A DNA stretch of 64,000 nt. Source: Owenia fusiformis (taxonomy: Eukaryota; Annelida; Polychaeta; Sabellida; Oweniidae). This document shows positions 25,077 through 36,962 of this stretch, one piece after another (the first letter of the stretch is position 1; each line of letters opens with the position of its first letter). The position numbers and the translations under genes are program-made. The stretch covers positions 9,728,349 to 9,792,348 of the forward strand of contig CAIIXF020000010.1 in assembly GCA_903813345.2 (NCBI GenBank). The letters are read 5' to 3'. The notes beneath the pieces are model-generated. The model searched no databases, had not been told where the DNA came from, and saw only the letters and a list, made by a program, of their open reading frames with translations.

Positions 25077-25526
25077 CTAAATAACAGAAAGATTCCTTTA
25101 ATAAGCATAAACTTACATTGATTCAGCTCTGAATAGAACTAGAATCATGCTGCACATTCATGACAGAGGTTATCTAGACAAGACACACAATGTGAGGCTA
25201 ATTGTACAAAAGAATCAGAACTTCGATTTGTTGACCACGTATAATGAATCGTTGTAAGCAATATTAACGGAAAGAAACCACACAACTTACCGTGTGCGTG
25301 AAAAATTAATTTGATTGAAAAACATGTGAAATATTTCAACCGGAAGTGAAAATTTGAACACTTCAAATCCAATTTGAATGAAAAAGCAAGATCTAAAAAC
25401 AAATTTGACATCACACAAAGTAGGATATTCATGCGATGTATTGCTTGATATCATCCGTTTCAAATCTTTTCATTGGAATGAGGAAAAAAATCATATTTTA
25501 TGAAGAGATTTGTCGAATATTTTTAC

Positions 25527-25552
25527 CTTGGAAATGTTGGCTGAAAAAGAGG
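25527..25552 (-). promoter_or_regulatory. RPS19: Putative TOP-type 5' noncoding exon and start site of RPS19
   Basis: On the minus strand CCTCTTTTTCAGCCAACA leads to TTCCAAG|gtaaaaa, a good donor for the intron ending at 25077. A C followed by an uninterrupted pyrimidine run is the 5' terminal oligopyrimidine signature of ribosomal-protein mRNAs, which places them under mTOR/LARP1 translational control. The exact start nucleotide is inferred. Confidence 0.6.
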
Positions 25553-25965
25553 TCGATACGGGGTTTACATATTTGAAATCATAGACAGGGAATTCCCTCG
25601 ATGGGTATTCCTCAATTGCGGGAAATTTAAACACTCAAAAGTGCCGAGTGCTTTGTTTTTGAATTTTCTCGTGTACTCCACAAGCGGATCTCCAGGGTGG
25701 GGAGGGGGGCATAGGACACTTTCGTGGGCCAAGAAAAAATTTAAGGCCCCAAAAGCCAATTTTATATCAATATCTATTTTCTTTATATGGAATGAAAGAT
25801 GAATATCCACTCCAAATAAGTAAAAATAGGACCCACGGTCCTGTGCTCACACAGTTTGGAACCTTCAGAGGAATGTATATCATGACTTTATAACAAGAAT
25901 ATTGATTTGTATTTGTAGTCTTGAACTTTAAGAAATAAACTTTGATAGCACAGTTGTATGACCTA
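25553..25965. other. RPS19 upstream flank
   Basis: No gene recognised. A CA-poor ggggaggggggcatagg stretch near 25690 resembles the poly-G parts of hAT-like MITEs elsewhere in the window. Confidence 0.35.
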
Positions 25966-26100
25966 GTTTGATGACCTTTGACCTTGAAAATTTTACTTAT
26001 TCAGAGCTCTGCAGTAAGGTCTTTTGTGATTAAGCTGACCAAAATTTGGTCAGCTTAATTTGACCTTTCGAAGGTCACTGAAGGTCAAGTAAAGGTCAAA
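25966..26100. promoter_or_regulatory. Cluster of nuclear-receptor half-sites
   Basis: TGACCT at 25972-25977 and 25979-25984 form a direct repeat with 1-bp spacing. The second overlaps TGACCTTGA (25979-25987), the complement of the ERR-type element TCAAGGTCA. TGACCT at 26061 and AGGTCA at 26072 face outward. AGGTCA at 26082 and 26093 form a direct repeat with 5-bp spacing. The stretch lies about 420-550 bp upstream of the RPS19 start but looks like part of a repeat, so function is uncertain. Confidence 0.35.
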
Positions 26101-26689
26101 TCCTAAAACTAATCTCAGATTTGAGCTCCTGGCAACTTGTAGATGGTCAAATTGAAGCAATATAAGTTGAAAAATAACTTATTTTTACTGTTTTTTGACG
26201 TCTAATATCTCAAAAACTGTAAAAATTTGATGCTGACATATATTGAGCAATATGTAGAGAATGCTTAAATCTAGTAATGATGTAATTCATTGCAAGAAAT
26301 GATCAAGTAAGGCAAACTTTGAGAAACTTGTCAATCACAAAACCTGCCATTGACTTACATGAGAAAGTTTCCTGAAAATGACATGGTCCTACTTTTTGTC
26401 AAATTTTATAGAGTAAACACCAAAAACTGTAATTCCAAGAGCTTTGAAATCTTCAGAGGACATAAGTTGCATATACAGCAACTACTAAAAGTTATTTGAA
26501 AGTTCTACTTCAACAAAGTGTCTAGTATATACAGAAAATTTGACTTTTTGACATCAAAATCGGCAATTTCTCGGAAACCGGGCGAACTTGGGAAATGGCG
26601 ATGATAGGTCAAATAGGCATTATGAATATGCATAAAATGACTGTGGATATGACTTAATCCGAATAGCAGTTTTAATTTGTGCGGCCAAT

Positions 26690-26760
26690 GTTGACGGACG
26701 GACGGACCAACGGATGGACGGACGCCTGGTCGATCCCATAGGCTCACTGAGTGAGCCAAA
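26690..26760 (+). repeat. GACGGACGG element end
   Basis: A (GACGGACG)n-like tract is followed by GGTCGATCCCATAGGCTCAC and a GAGTGAGCC tail. This is the terminal architecture of dispersed repeats common in marine invertebrates. Confidence 0.5.
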
Positions 26761-27909
26761 AAAATCAGTGTTATATATACACAGCAACATGCCATAACTT
26801 TGAAAAGGAGTGAAAATCACTTTAATTGTTATATACAACCTTTAAATAGGCCAATCTTAGCTCAGGATTTGATTCTGTGTTTTCATTAACCAATACTGTA
26901 CTTGGGGGGGGGGTACTCCTATATATTGACAAAAAGATGAGCAGTCCCCCCTCGGGTGGTTGACCGAGGGACCCTTCCCGTTAGGTTGGTAAAAAAATAT
27001 GTGTTTAATTTTGGGCCTAAAAATGACCTTATCAGGCCTCTTTCAAAAATATATGAGCCTAAACACAGGAAAAGCAGTCTTATCACAACAATTAAAATTG
27101 TGCTAAATTCAAATCCATTTTTCGGTCTATATCTGCGAGGAAATTTTGTTAAGACATGTCATGGCTCTATTGAGAGGTCTCTGTGCTTTTGAAGATAAAC
27201 AAAAAATCAAAATATTAAAAAAATCTGTGATAAGAGTAGGACCCCTTTCTTGTGGCCTGGCTCATATCTGATTCCTAAAAATAGAACTTTTTGAGACGGG
27301 GCTTATTTTAAAATGATCCATATGGCGTAACTTAATTTCTGGGTCTGTTAATTTTTAAATCTGACTTTCTCCTTCAGTCAGTGAGTCTGTTTCTAGGTCC
27401 ACCCATTCAAAGCAGAGAGACATGTATCAAGAGTATAATATAAAACATAAGTATTTCTATATTTATTGGTATATTATACATACACATAGACTGAATATAT
27501 TGTACATGATTTTTTCAAATACAGTAGACTGCAAATTTCAACTACCTTCATCAGTAAACACTAAAAATAGCTAAGAAAGACAATCATTTTTCTATTTTTT
27601 AAAACCCTTGAAAGTATTAAATATGACTATATGTGTAAATGACTTTATCGAGATTCGAATCTGGTCCCCTGGACTAAAAAGCAAATTGCGAGCTACTAGC
27701 CCAAAGTACATGAAGAACTAGCTGTTGATGTTGAAGAAATTAATATAGATCATTTTAGAAAAATTCATAATCACTCCCCTTCTGTCAATAGAAAATGGTC
27801 AACAATACATGTAATATCAGACTGCATGTCTGAGTAAGCATTCTAAGCTCTAAAAAAATGTTTTAGGCCTATCTGTTCATTCAGTTCAATTTGACATGTT
27901 TGAGGATCG

Positions 27910-28184
27910 TACAGTAAAACCTGCCTTATCCGAACTCCATTGTGACATTCTCAGTAGATCTTTAAAGTTCTATTGACCACATAGCTTAATGGCATGCTGT
28001 AATAAAACATTTGAGCAATTTTGTATGAAACATGTGATATATTATGAAGTGTTTATATTAGACGGGTTAATTTTTCAAATATGATTTCACTGTTCAAGTG
28101 TGGGAGGTTTTCATATTCAGAAGGTTTTGATATTAACATGGGAGTTGAATTAGTCAGGTGTTCAGATATACAGATTTCACTGTA
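27910..28184. mobile_element. Pogo/Tigger-type MITE
   Basis: Ends TACAGTAAAACCTGC and ATTTCACTGTA with TA borders; GGTGTTCAGATATACAG inside the right end mirrors the left TTATCCGAAC segment. 275 bp, non-coding. Confidence 0.55.
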
Positions 28185-28232
28185 TATCAATGGATCAGAT
28201 GTTTACGACACATGAAGCCATTCTAATTAGCC

Positions 28233-28635
28233 TACCCTGCTCGCAGAGTCTAGTTATAAACTACCCTCTGCCTCATAGGCCAAGGGAAAAGTAATAGTAA
28301 ACTGTATATAGAAGTCTACTACTACTTTTCCCTTGGCCTATGCTCTGCCTAGTATAGACTATATTGCAGTTAAGTAGCCCCGCCCCCATGACCTATGACC
28401 GTGACTGCCCGGGTCATAAAATCATTTCAAACTTCCATGCTGATCATTTCTCAACTAATGAGCTAACTGGCTAAATGCTTGCTTATTAACTATGCTATGA
28501 TGTCAGAGGAAATTACCATAGAAAGTTGTCCATATTTTGACGACAGCCTCTTAATGGCTGAGTGAAATCAGATATTTATTGTAAACTGAAAGAGTGAAGA
28601 CAAAGCTCTCTTTTAAGAAGTAAAGTCAAACAAAT
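28233..28635. mobile_element. TACCCT/AGGGTA MITE, copy 2
   Basis: Runs from TACCCTGCTCGCAGAGTCTA to CAAATGCAAAGGGTA. Internally a long hairpin (CCTCATAGGCCAAGGGAAAA and its complement, 28270-28345). Confidence 0.6.
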
Positions 28636-28803
28636 GCAAAGGGTACATTTTAATAGACAGTGAGACTAAGTATTTTCTTGAGACATATTACTTAAAATCT
28701 CTAATTTCTCCCTCTACTTGAAAGTTGCTTGTTTAACATTTGACATTACCACCATCTGACCTTCATGACTAAAAACCTAAAAAAAAAACATTTTTAAATT
28801 ATG

Positions 28804-29232
28804 TACTGTAGATTGGGTTAATTTGGCGCCCGCTTTAATTTGGCGAATTTGGCGAAATTGAAAAATTCGCCAATATAAATCTTCGCCAAAATTTAGAATG
28901 AATCCCCGGGAATTATCTAGGGTATTTCGTCCAGTGTATTTAGGTCACTTCCGGTTTAGTTTTTCCAAAAATATGAAAAATGTCTCTCATAAATTGGCTC
29001 AGAACTGGTCAGTCACTGATTAATACTCAGGGAAAAACTAGATCGAGGTGCAAAATGTAAAGGATGATCTCACAAAAATTTACAAACGTGGTGAATATTA
29101 ATTATAATTTTAAAAAAAATTTAATTTTAATTGTTTGTTTTTTGCATATTCGCCAAATTAAATAGCCGCCAATATGCCAAAAATGGCAAAATCGCCAAAT
29201 TAAGTAGCGCCAAATTAACCCAATCTACAGTA
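28804..29232. mobile_element. MITE, CTGTAG..TTAATTTGGCG family, copy 3
   Basis: 429 bp with perfect 26-bp inverted ends starting TACTGTAGATTGGGTTAATT and TA borders. It is packed with AATTTGGCG / CGCCAAATT words in both orientations. It is the longest and best preserved of three copies. Confidence 0.8.
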
Positions 29233-29701
29233 TCCAATTTTTGTTCCACTTTTGATATTGGCTATTTGGACACCTCTAACACTTCAAATAGCACATCAGA
29301 CTCTCATTGCATTATCTTTGTATATATTATCAATATCTATCATACACTTACAAATAGGTTAATTTTATTGTTTTATTTGATGGGTTTAAGGTGTGAAGTA
29401 TATGTTTACATATAGCAACAATAACTAGCAGTGTACATGGAAAAATAGTAAAGCATAATAAAATATACAATATTGTTTGAGAAGTTACGGTAACAATTGA
29501 ACACTGGCCATGAAAAAACTTATTTATGACAAATTCAATGGACATATACAATCAGTTTCCATTGTAAAAAATATATGCATACAATTTATGTAAATCGGTG
29601 AAATGTTTGGACATTTATCTGAACACAATGTCCCTCATTACATACTGCTGTAATAGGTGATTGGAGGTGCCATACAGTGTATGAAGTGTTTAATAGGCAC
29701 A

Positions 29702-29707
29702 TTTATT
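29702..29707 (-). terminator. Candidate polyadenylation signal of the MNLL-domain gene
   Basis: AATAAA on the minus strand about 110 bases after the stop codon at 29815. Confidence 0.4.
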
Positions 29708-29814
29708 GAACTGAGAATCTGTATTCAAAAACAGAAATAGGAATTGAAGCAAAAAATACACAAAAACAACATGGCAAGATAACAAAATGAATGACCTAGC
29801 TGCTTGTTTTCTAT

Positions 29815-32800
29815 TTATTTTTTACCAAGATTCAAATCTAACGAGTCTTGCTTGGTTTCATTAATACGATTCTCCTTTTCAGCAATCCAATCATTGTCCG
29901 GCTTATCTTCAGTAACAACTATTGGGTCTGGCCCAACACCACCACAGGCTCCATCTATATGGGTTCTTGATTCCTGAGGCATAGCCCCTTTTGGACTGGG
30001 TGAAGTAGAAAAGGCCGCCCCCATAGATTCAGGCTGAGGATTTTCTATTGGAACACCTACACTCCGAATGGATGGCAAAGTTTCTGTTGTAAGATCACTT
30101 GATGAACCTTGCATTTGTTCTGGGTTCTGTTCATTCACTGGAGTATTACTCTCCAGTGATGAGGGTTCAGGCTCTAGAGTAGAAACTGGTGCAGCCGTAT
30201 TAACATTTGCACCATTTGGTATATTCTTATCTTTACTTGTAGCTTCAGTATAAGAGGGGGGAGGAGGGATAGAATCAGCTGCCACCGTTGCATCATACGA
30301 TGGAGGACTCTCTCCCACTTCAGCATGAAAATCTGGAAGAGGGGCAGGAATTGCTGTGTATTGCACAACTAATTCATTATCGTTGGTTACATGAGTTGTC
30401 GTATTGGTAAATGAGTCAGGCTCATGGTAATAATTTCTGTTGCGACTTCTGTATTGATTAACTCTGCAGATAATGTATATAATGACGCCAAGAATGACTA
30501 GGACTATGCCTGCAACAACTATGCCGATTACTGAACTGGTTCCGACACTTCCAAGAGCAGAGGAATCGCCTGAAGATTCCCAATACACCCTGTATTTGAA
30601 TGTCAATCTGAAATGGTAAATAAAATATTTAGCTCAAATATAGCGTGTACATTATATTGAAAACATGTTGAAAAACATAAGTACCTGTACTCTATAAGTG
30701 AATCCACGTCAACATACAAAAATGAATTAAATGATGTATTTCATGAAAAATGATAATTCAGTATACAAAGGGAAATGTCTACACACAGCTTTGAGATTAA
30801 GGAAAAAAAATTTCACCAAGCATTTACCACTATTTAATGGCCCCCCCCCCCCCTTTAATTATGGATAATTTAGGACCCATTTATTTGTAGTCATGCTATA
30901 TGTGAGAATATTTAGTATTTAAAACCATCAGCAAGTGAACTCTAATGTGAGACACACATTACATGAATACATACGCTGTTCGTGATTTTGTTGTCCCTGT
31001 TGTCTTAACAGTCTTCCATGTTGCAGTCTCAGAGCTGCTCTCTGGATCTGCAGTGATTCTATGGTAAAGGAAGTCTATGTTATCGTGATTTGAATGATGT
31101 GAATCGTCATCTATAACTTGTACTTTAAGCCTAATGGAGTCCTGAAAATATAACAAAGGATTTAATATTCATTGGAATGATTTTTTTCATACATCACTCA
31201 TTGCTTAACTTGGGTAAAAGTACGATAATTTCTGAGATGAATCAAATTTTACATTCCCTAAAAACATAGATTGAAGATTCTCTGTTAACCTTTTATAAAT
31301 GTACTTGTTCTTCATAGGTGTAATGTTAACAGCTTAGTTATTATCATGCGTTCCATGATGATAACCAGTAGTGAATTTTATTACTATGTTGTCCATTTGT
31401 AATATTCTTACCTTCCAATGCCCAATAGACAAAATCATAGGATTTTTCACTCCATTCATCATGTCACCAAATGTTATAGAATTCCTATGTTGATAATAGT
31501 CAGTTTCATATCTGCCATATGGACATTTTGACATCTCTTTTGAACTGAAAACACAAGAATTGTGGCATTAAGCAGTTAAATTAGTAGCTTCAAGCAAAGT
31601 TCACATACCTCTCAGTGTTCTCCCCAAAAAAATTTCAACTGGGTGCAAATTCTCAAGTTTGAAAAAATCAGCGCTCGTTACGTTCCCGATATCTCCAGGT
31701 AGGTGCATACTTCACTCATTTTGCAAATCCCCTCCCCCTGGTAAAAGTGACATGGGGAGATCACTGCCTATGAAGATACATGATTTATTCTACTAATAAG
31801 TAAAACAATTACAATGTACTTAGAAAATGACAATTAATTTGATAAATAATTTATACTGATACTTGGTCATAATGAATTAAAATATACATATGCGATACAT
31901 AAATGCATATTAATGTAGGTGGAATCTCTAGCACTCTGATTGCCTAATGTGACTGAAATATATCCTGCACATGCCAGTGATATAACACTATAAAACATCA
32001 TTTGCTGTTGAAGCAGTATAAATTCAAAATACCCTGCGTGCAGAGTCTAGTTAAACTACACTCTGCCTAGTAGAGACCATATTACAGTTTAGTAGCCCCG
32101 CCCCCACGACGGGTACCGGTGACAGTTTGGGTAATAAATCACTTTTGACCTAAGCGCTGACCTTTCTTCCACCAATCAGCGAGCTTGAAGAAACATATGC
32201 CAAATGCGTTCTAAATAAATATGCGCATGTCATTGGTCAATTCCGGGCTCAACGATGACGTCAGAATGAATGACCATATATAGAAGTGAAGTCAAACGAA
32301 TGCAAAGGGTAAATTCAAAACATCATGCATATCCAAAAATATCATTGCATAAAAACATGAATGAAACATTATTAAGCACATATCATTGACATTGTATGTG
32401 ATATTTACCTGTATGCATCATCAAAACAGAAAATGAAGAATGGGTCACATTTGCTGAGAATCCCACAATTGAAGAAGTCAACAGAATCACAGCATAATCC
32501 GTTTGCTCCCTGCCCACTGGGGTTTTGGTAATATAACATCCTTGCTTCAAATTTGACACCAGCAAGGGCTAAGGCCACAACCTGGAATATATAGAAAAAT
32601 AATATATACGTACATTGTACACATATTACATATTCATTATTTCCACCCTGTGATAATCTTACTCTTGTTGGTTATTCACAGACAATGTGAATAAAAAAGT
32701 AGATAAGACAAGGTGGCCAATGATGAGACCCTGGGTATCTAAATGAGAGTTTGACTGAAATAACTCTTAGTATAAAATATGTAGGCCTATATGGGTGTTA

Positions 32801-35800
32801 CTTTGAAAAAATTTCAACTTAGGTGGTTTAATTTGAAACATTTAAACACACTTTAACTATGGTATAAAAAATAACCTCATATGATTTACTCATGATATGA
32901 TTTTTATCCATGGATGTTGATAATACAAATCATATCACTCATGAATCATTGGCTATCCACTTTATATTTCTGAGTATGTTTTCAGAGGTGCCCAAAGAAG
33001 TATTTTACAGTAGGGGAGGGGAGGGGAGGCTATTTAAGATCCTTTAATTGATGATTTTCATATTACAGAGAGCAGCTTTTAAGATCCAGCCCCCCCCCTC
33101 CCAGAAAATATTTTGAGTATAAATATGCAATCAAATTTCAGGATGGTGTATTTGTTAAAATTAATTTGGCACAAACTATAATCAGGCAATTTTTTAAAAG
33201 AATGACAGTGTTAAGTAATATGATCCATATACCTCATGAACATTACACTAAATTATCTGCAAAATTGAAGAACAATTCACCAATTCAATCCCTAATTTGA
33301 TTAGGCAAAATGTAAAATCTCCCAAACTAAACACGGTCAAATCAAAATAAATACAAATAATCAGACATGTCAGACAAAAAACTTTTTTGTAAAATTTGGA
33401 AATGTCAGAAAATGTCAAGTGATCTTATACACTATTAGATGTGATAAGTGTGATAATCATTGAGATACACTTGATAAATGATTCAGCCTCACTTCCTACT
33501 GTATCAAAACATATCATGCCAGCTACAGGTTTAATAAAACTCGTTTCTTAGAAATACACTGAAATTCGACACTGCCACAACTTTAACTTAGCAGTGTGTG
33601 TAAATATAGTAGGAGTTGTAGCTGAGAAAAGTTAAGACTTTCTTTTTCCCATGGAGACTGAAGGCTACAAAAGGCTGAAGATGTGAAATACCGCTTTAGG
33701 GTTTATTGCACAGGAATCTATAATGTATAAAGATTCCCTACACTTAAATTCTGGAATATGTACATGTACAGTAACACCCATATCCAGTGGTTTCATTAAC
33801 AGCAGGTAACAGGCAATTTTCACTGGTTATTTTCACAAAATCGCCTGTTGTTTTTAGGGACTTTACGACTTTTCCATGTTAAATTTGTGACTTCCACTAA
33901 TTTTGCCTGTTGTTTCCATTTATTTAGCCTGTTGTGAGAAACTCTAGTGAAACCCCTGCATATCACACTTGTAACACTCATTTCTCTTTGGATTGTGGTC
34001 ACAAGAAATAGGCGTGGCACATGATAGGATAGTATAGACTCCCTTCTCCAATCTCCATGCTATATTATGGGGCATTGAAAGATGTGATTTAACCCTTTCA
34101 TGTTTCCATTACAGTCCATACACTGTACATGGTACAATGAAACTGTTTGCCAAAAATAGGACAGGTAACACTAACACTACATATTACAGGATTTCAAAAT
34201 GTTAGCGGTTAACCACATTTCAAACTGCAGGACTATGTGTTTTGCATGGATGATGGCAGACAAAGAATGGCTGCTATTTTTCTCACTTCTGGAGTTCTAT
34301 GGGTTATACGAGGGTTACTCCACCTACCCCGTTGTCATGTTGCTATGGTAACCAGACACCTATGTTGCTGGTCAGATTTATTGTTTATTTTTACACAAAA
34401 TGAAACTACTATATATAGGGTGGTTGTTGCCAAATATGAACAATATTCATACAATATCAAGATTTTTAGAGCAAACAGTTCGTAACTTTTGGATCAACCC
34501 TCGTACAAGTATGGTACATCGTACTTGCTAAATCTTGTAAACTGACTGAGAACATTTTAGTTCTTATTTAGTTGATTTGACTATATTTCACTGATAGGAT
34601 ATTCAGTGCAAAGAGAGTTGAAAACCACAAAGATAAACAATTCAAGTCGTGATTCTACTAGAGTTTAATACTGTCAAAATGATTGTGCTTTATTTATCCT
34701 TCCTTACAAACAATCACACCATACTATACTGATTATTTTGAAATAGATACACTGCCTTTAAATCTATTAGGTATCTACCACATTCACCTTTCTTTCATGT
34801 ACAAACTGTCTATCCAGTACAGTCTCCTAATAATTTTAAAACCTTACCAAATCTATCAGAAATCATGTCAAAACCATAAGGGTTAGACAATTTATTTATA
34901 AAATCTTCAAAAAGCCATATCTTTTACACACCAACCAGGCTCAACTAGTTTTTTGAAATGATCTGACCAATTTTTCCATTTTAAAACCCAGCACATGTAA
35001 TGTTTTTATGAGTCACATTTACAAATATGTTCAACTTACACTGAAGGAAGTAAAATTAAATGCTCTAGGTCAATCTAACCCATGCTTACAACAGTTGAGA
35101 TCTGTTTGTTATGATGCCCTATATTCTACTATGATCTAATTAGGATACATTCTACTTGCTAATTAACTACTACCATAGTGCTATAGAGATCTGTTAACAG
35201 CTTTGGAAGCACCAAGTACATATTTCTGGAGAAACACTTTCTTTCCCAGACAATTCAACAGACAGAAAAGTTCATGACAAGTTGAAAGAGGTTCCAATAT
35301 CCAGAATGATTCAAGTTGAGACCTAATCATACCACTTCCTCTAACCCTCAAGGGAAATCAATAAAAGAATAATATCCAAGATGTTTTCTGGCCTTTTCTG
35401 AAGATATTCATCATCGTATATTCATATTCTTTTGCTTTTAACAAAGGTTTTGGGTTAATTTGGGTTAATGAAGGAAAACTCCAAATTCCAAATCAAAGGA
35501 TATAGAGGATATCCTATGATTTATGAGTGATATGATTTTTATCCACGAATGGATATGATATCTGCACGAGCGAGCGTAGCGAGAGAGTGCAGATATCAAT
35601 AACCATGAGTGGATTAAAATCATATCACGAGTAAATCATAGGATGTTCTTTTTATTCCATAGTTAAACTCATCATCAGAATCGTCAGAAATTAAGTCATT
35701 TAATTCGAATTTTCCAAACGATCCGGCGATGTTGACACTTAGCCTCGTTTTGAGTCTGAAGTAGCAAAAATCCATAAACCATCGCATACGACGTCGTATG

Positions 35801-36962
35801 TCATGGCTAAAAAACCGTATGCTATGGTTTAGTGAAAATTTGTCAAAAATATCATATTTTACCACTGATAACAAAAATACCGTTTTTATTTTCACATGTT
35901 ATCCTATGAATATCATGCTAACTATGGAATAAATTATGATATTTGATTTCTAATATAGATTTACAAATGTACATTGGCAAAATTACGCTAAACAGGTAAA
36001 TATAGTAAAATGAATAAGAAAAAACTGCCCCTTGCTACTTGCTAATGAAACCCCTGACCTGAGGGAGATTTTGATTTGTAAGGCCTAGGCAGTAACTAAC
36101 ATGTTATCTTTATAACAAAAGCTGTTCAGCCAAAGCTTTAGAAGAGTGTTTTTCCTCAGTTCATTCATGATAATGTCATCATAGTCTGCATGTTCAACAA
36201 CATTGAATATGTGAGGTCATGTGAACATAAACGTTTTTTTACCACCATAAACTATGAATTCTAATAGTGAGACTATCTTCATTTTTTGATGTGTTACTAA
36301 ATTCCATTTTGTTGTTTAAAAGGGGATGGTCTTTAATTTTATGGTAATCTAGGGAATTCTTCTTTTCAATGGGCCTTTCATGATAGGATGAGAAATCTTA
36401 TCGATGTGCCACGCCCACCCTGAGGTGTGACCAAAATGTAGAGATGGTCTTAGTACCAGACAATGAGAAATCCTGAACAAGGGGCAGTGAAAATCTATTC
36501 AACCTTTATTAAGCAATCAAAACGACTAAAATGCTACAATTGTAATAGACAGATTTAGCCCCCCCCCCTTTTAAAAGCAAATTTTACTTTTTCCTGGGGA
36601 TTTTGTTCACAGTGCTGAAGAAAAGGAGATAATACATGTACATATACTCGGAGAAAAGAACTACAGGTGTTTTTTTAGACATAGACGCATCACATTGGAT
36701 GAATCCTGGACACCACTGAATTATACAAAGCCTAGCTTGATATGGTTTCATTGAAATGTGTGTTGTAACCTCTAGAAGGTAAGTAAGACTCCCAATTTTT
36801 AGGTAACTCTTATATTTCAAGTTCTACCAACGCATTCAGGCCATGAAAAATAGTAGTTGATATTAGTTACTAAAACATTCACTGTGTCAGTCTATTCTAA
36901 ACTAGTCTTACCTGAGATAAAAGCAGAAACTGAAGACATCTCTCCATAAGCCTTAATTCCAT
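29815..36962 (-). CDS. Type I membrane protein with MNLL (Notch-ligand N-terminal) domain and PPSY tail
   Basis: Five exons, 36962-36912, 32581-32409, 31544-31412, 31141-30975 and 30607-29815, join in phase to 438 residues. Residues 1-24 form a signal peptide (LQFLLLSQVVALALA). Residues 26-184 resemble the MNLL/C2-like N-terminal module of Delta/Jagged. The six cysteines C47, C48, C56, C62, C69, C82 follow the CCD..C..CDxFFxxC..CxxG pattern, and the end WKTVKTTG..FKYRVYW matches WQTLKQNTG..FEYQIRV of Jagged. A short linker leads straight to a TM helix (201-222). No DSL domain or EGF repeats are encoded between them, although in known ligands those bind Notch. The cytosolic tail is Pro/Ser/Glu-rich with PPSY at 276-279 and 291-294, sites for WW domains such as Nedd4 ligases. 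It could be a Notch or lipid-binding cell-surface protein; the function is unknown. Structure is well supported, naming is not. Confidence 0.82.
32030..32311. mobile_element. TACCCT/AGGGTA MITE, copy 3
   Basis: 282 bp from TACCCTGCGTGCAGAGTCTA to AACGAATGCAAAGGGTA, in an intron of the MNLL-domain gene. It shares gtagccccgccccc with copy 2. It contains CACCAATCAGCGAG and TGACGTCA words. Confidence 0.6.
32582..36911. other. First intron of the MNLL-domain gene
   Basis: A 4.3-kb intron that separates the signal-peptide exon from the rest. It holds a mariner MITE (34307-34505), a palindrome at about 35505-35642 around gatatctgcacgag/ctgcagatatc-like arms, and a related smaller palindrome near 32880-32945. 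No gene is seen inside it. Confidence 0.6.
34307..34505. mobile_element. Mariner-type MITE
   Basis: 199 bp with ends TACGAGGGTTACTCCA and TGGATCAACCCTCGTA and TA borders. Non-coding. Related in its termini to the larger element at 48562-49631. Confidence 0.6.

Larger units (their letters stand above)
26840..28800. other. Intergenic with decayed repeats
   Basis: Holds a poly-G tract (26904), a copy of a segment also found near 6230-6475 (aggaaaa..tcttatcacaa..attaaaattgtgct and a matching ggcctggctca end), a pogo-type MITE (27910-28184) and a TACCCT MITE (28233-28635). No gene. Confidence 0.5.

Noticed and set aside
27640-27716. Minus-strand segment with B-box-like AGATTCGAATCT and D-arm-like TAGCTCGCAAT, suggesting a tRNA
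   Set aside because: I could not fold a convincing cloverleaf or acceptor stem. It may be a tRNA-derived SINE fragment, but support is too weak.
35505-35642. Palindrome around gatatctgcacgagcgagcg
   Set aside because: As a separate element its ends and target duplication are unclear; mentioned only within the intron description.
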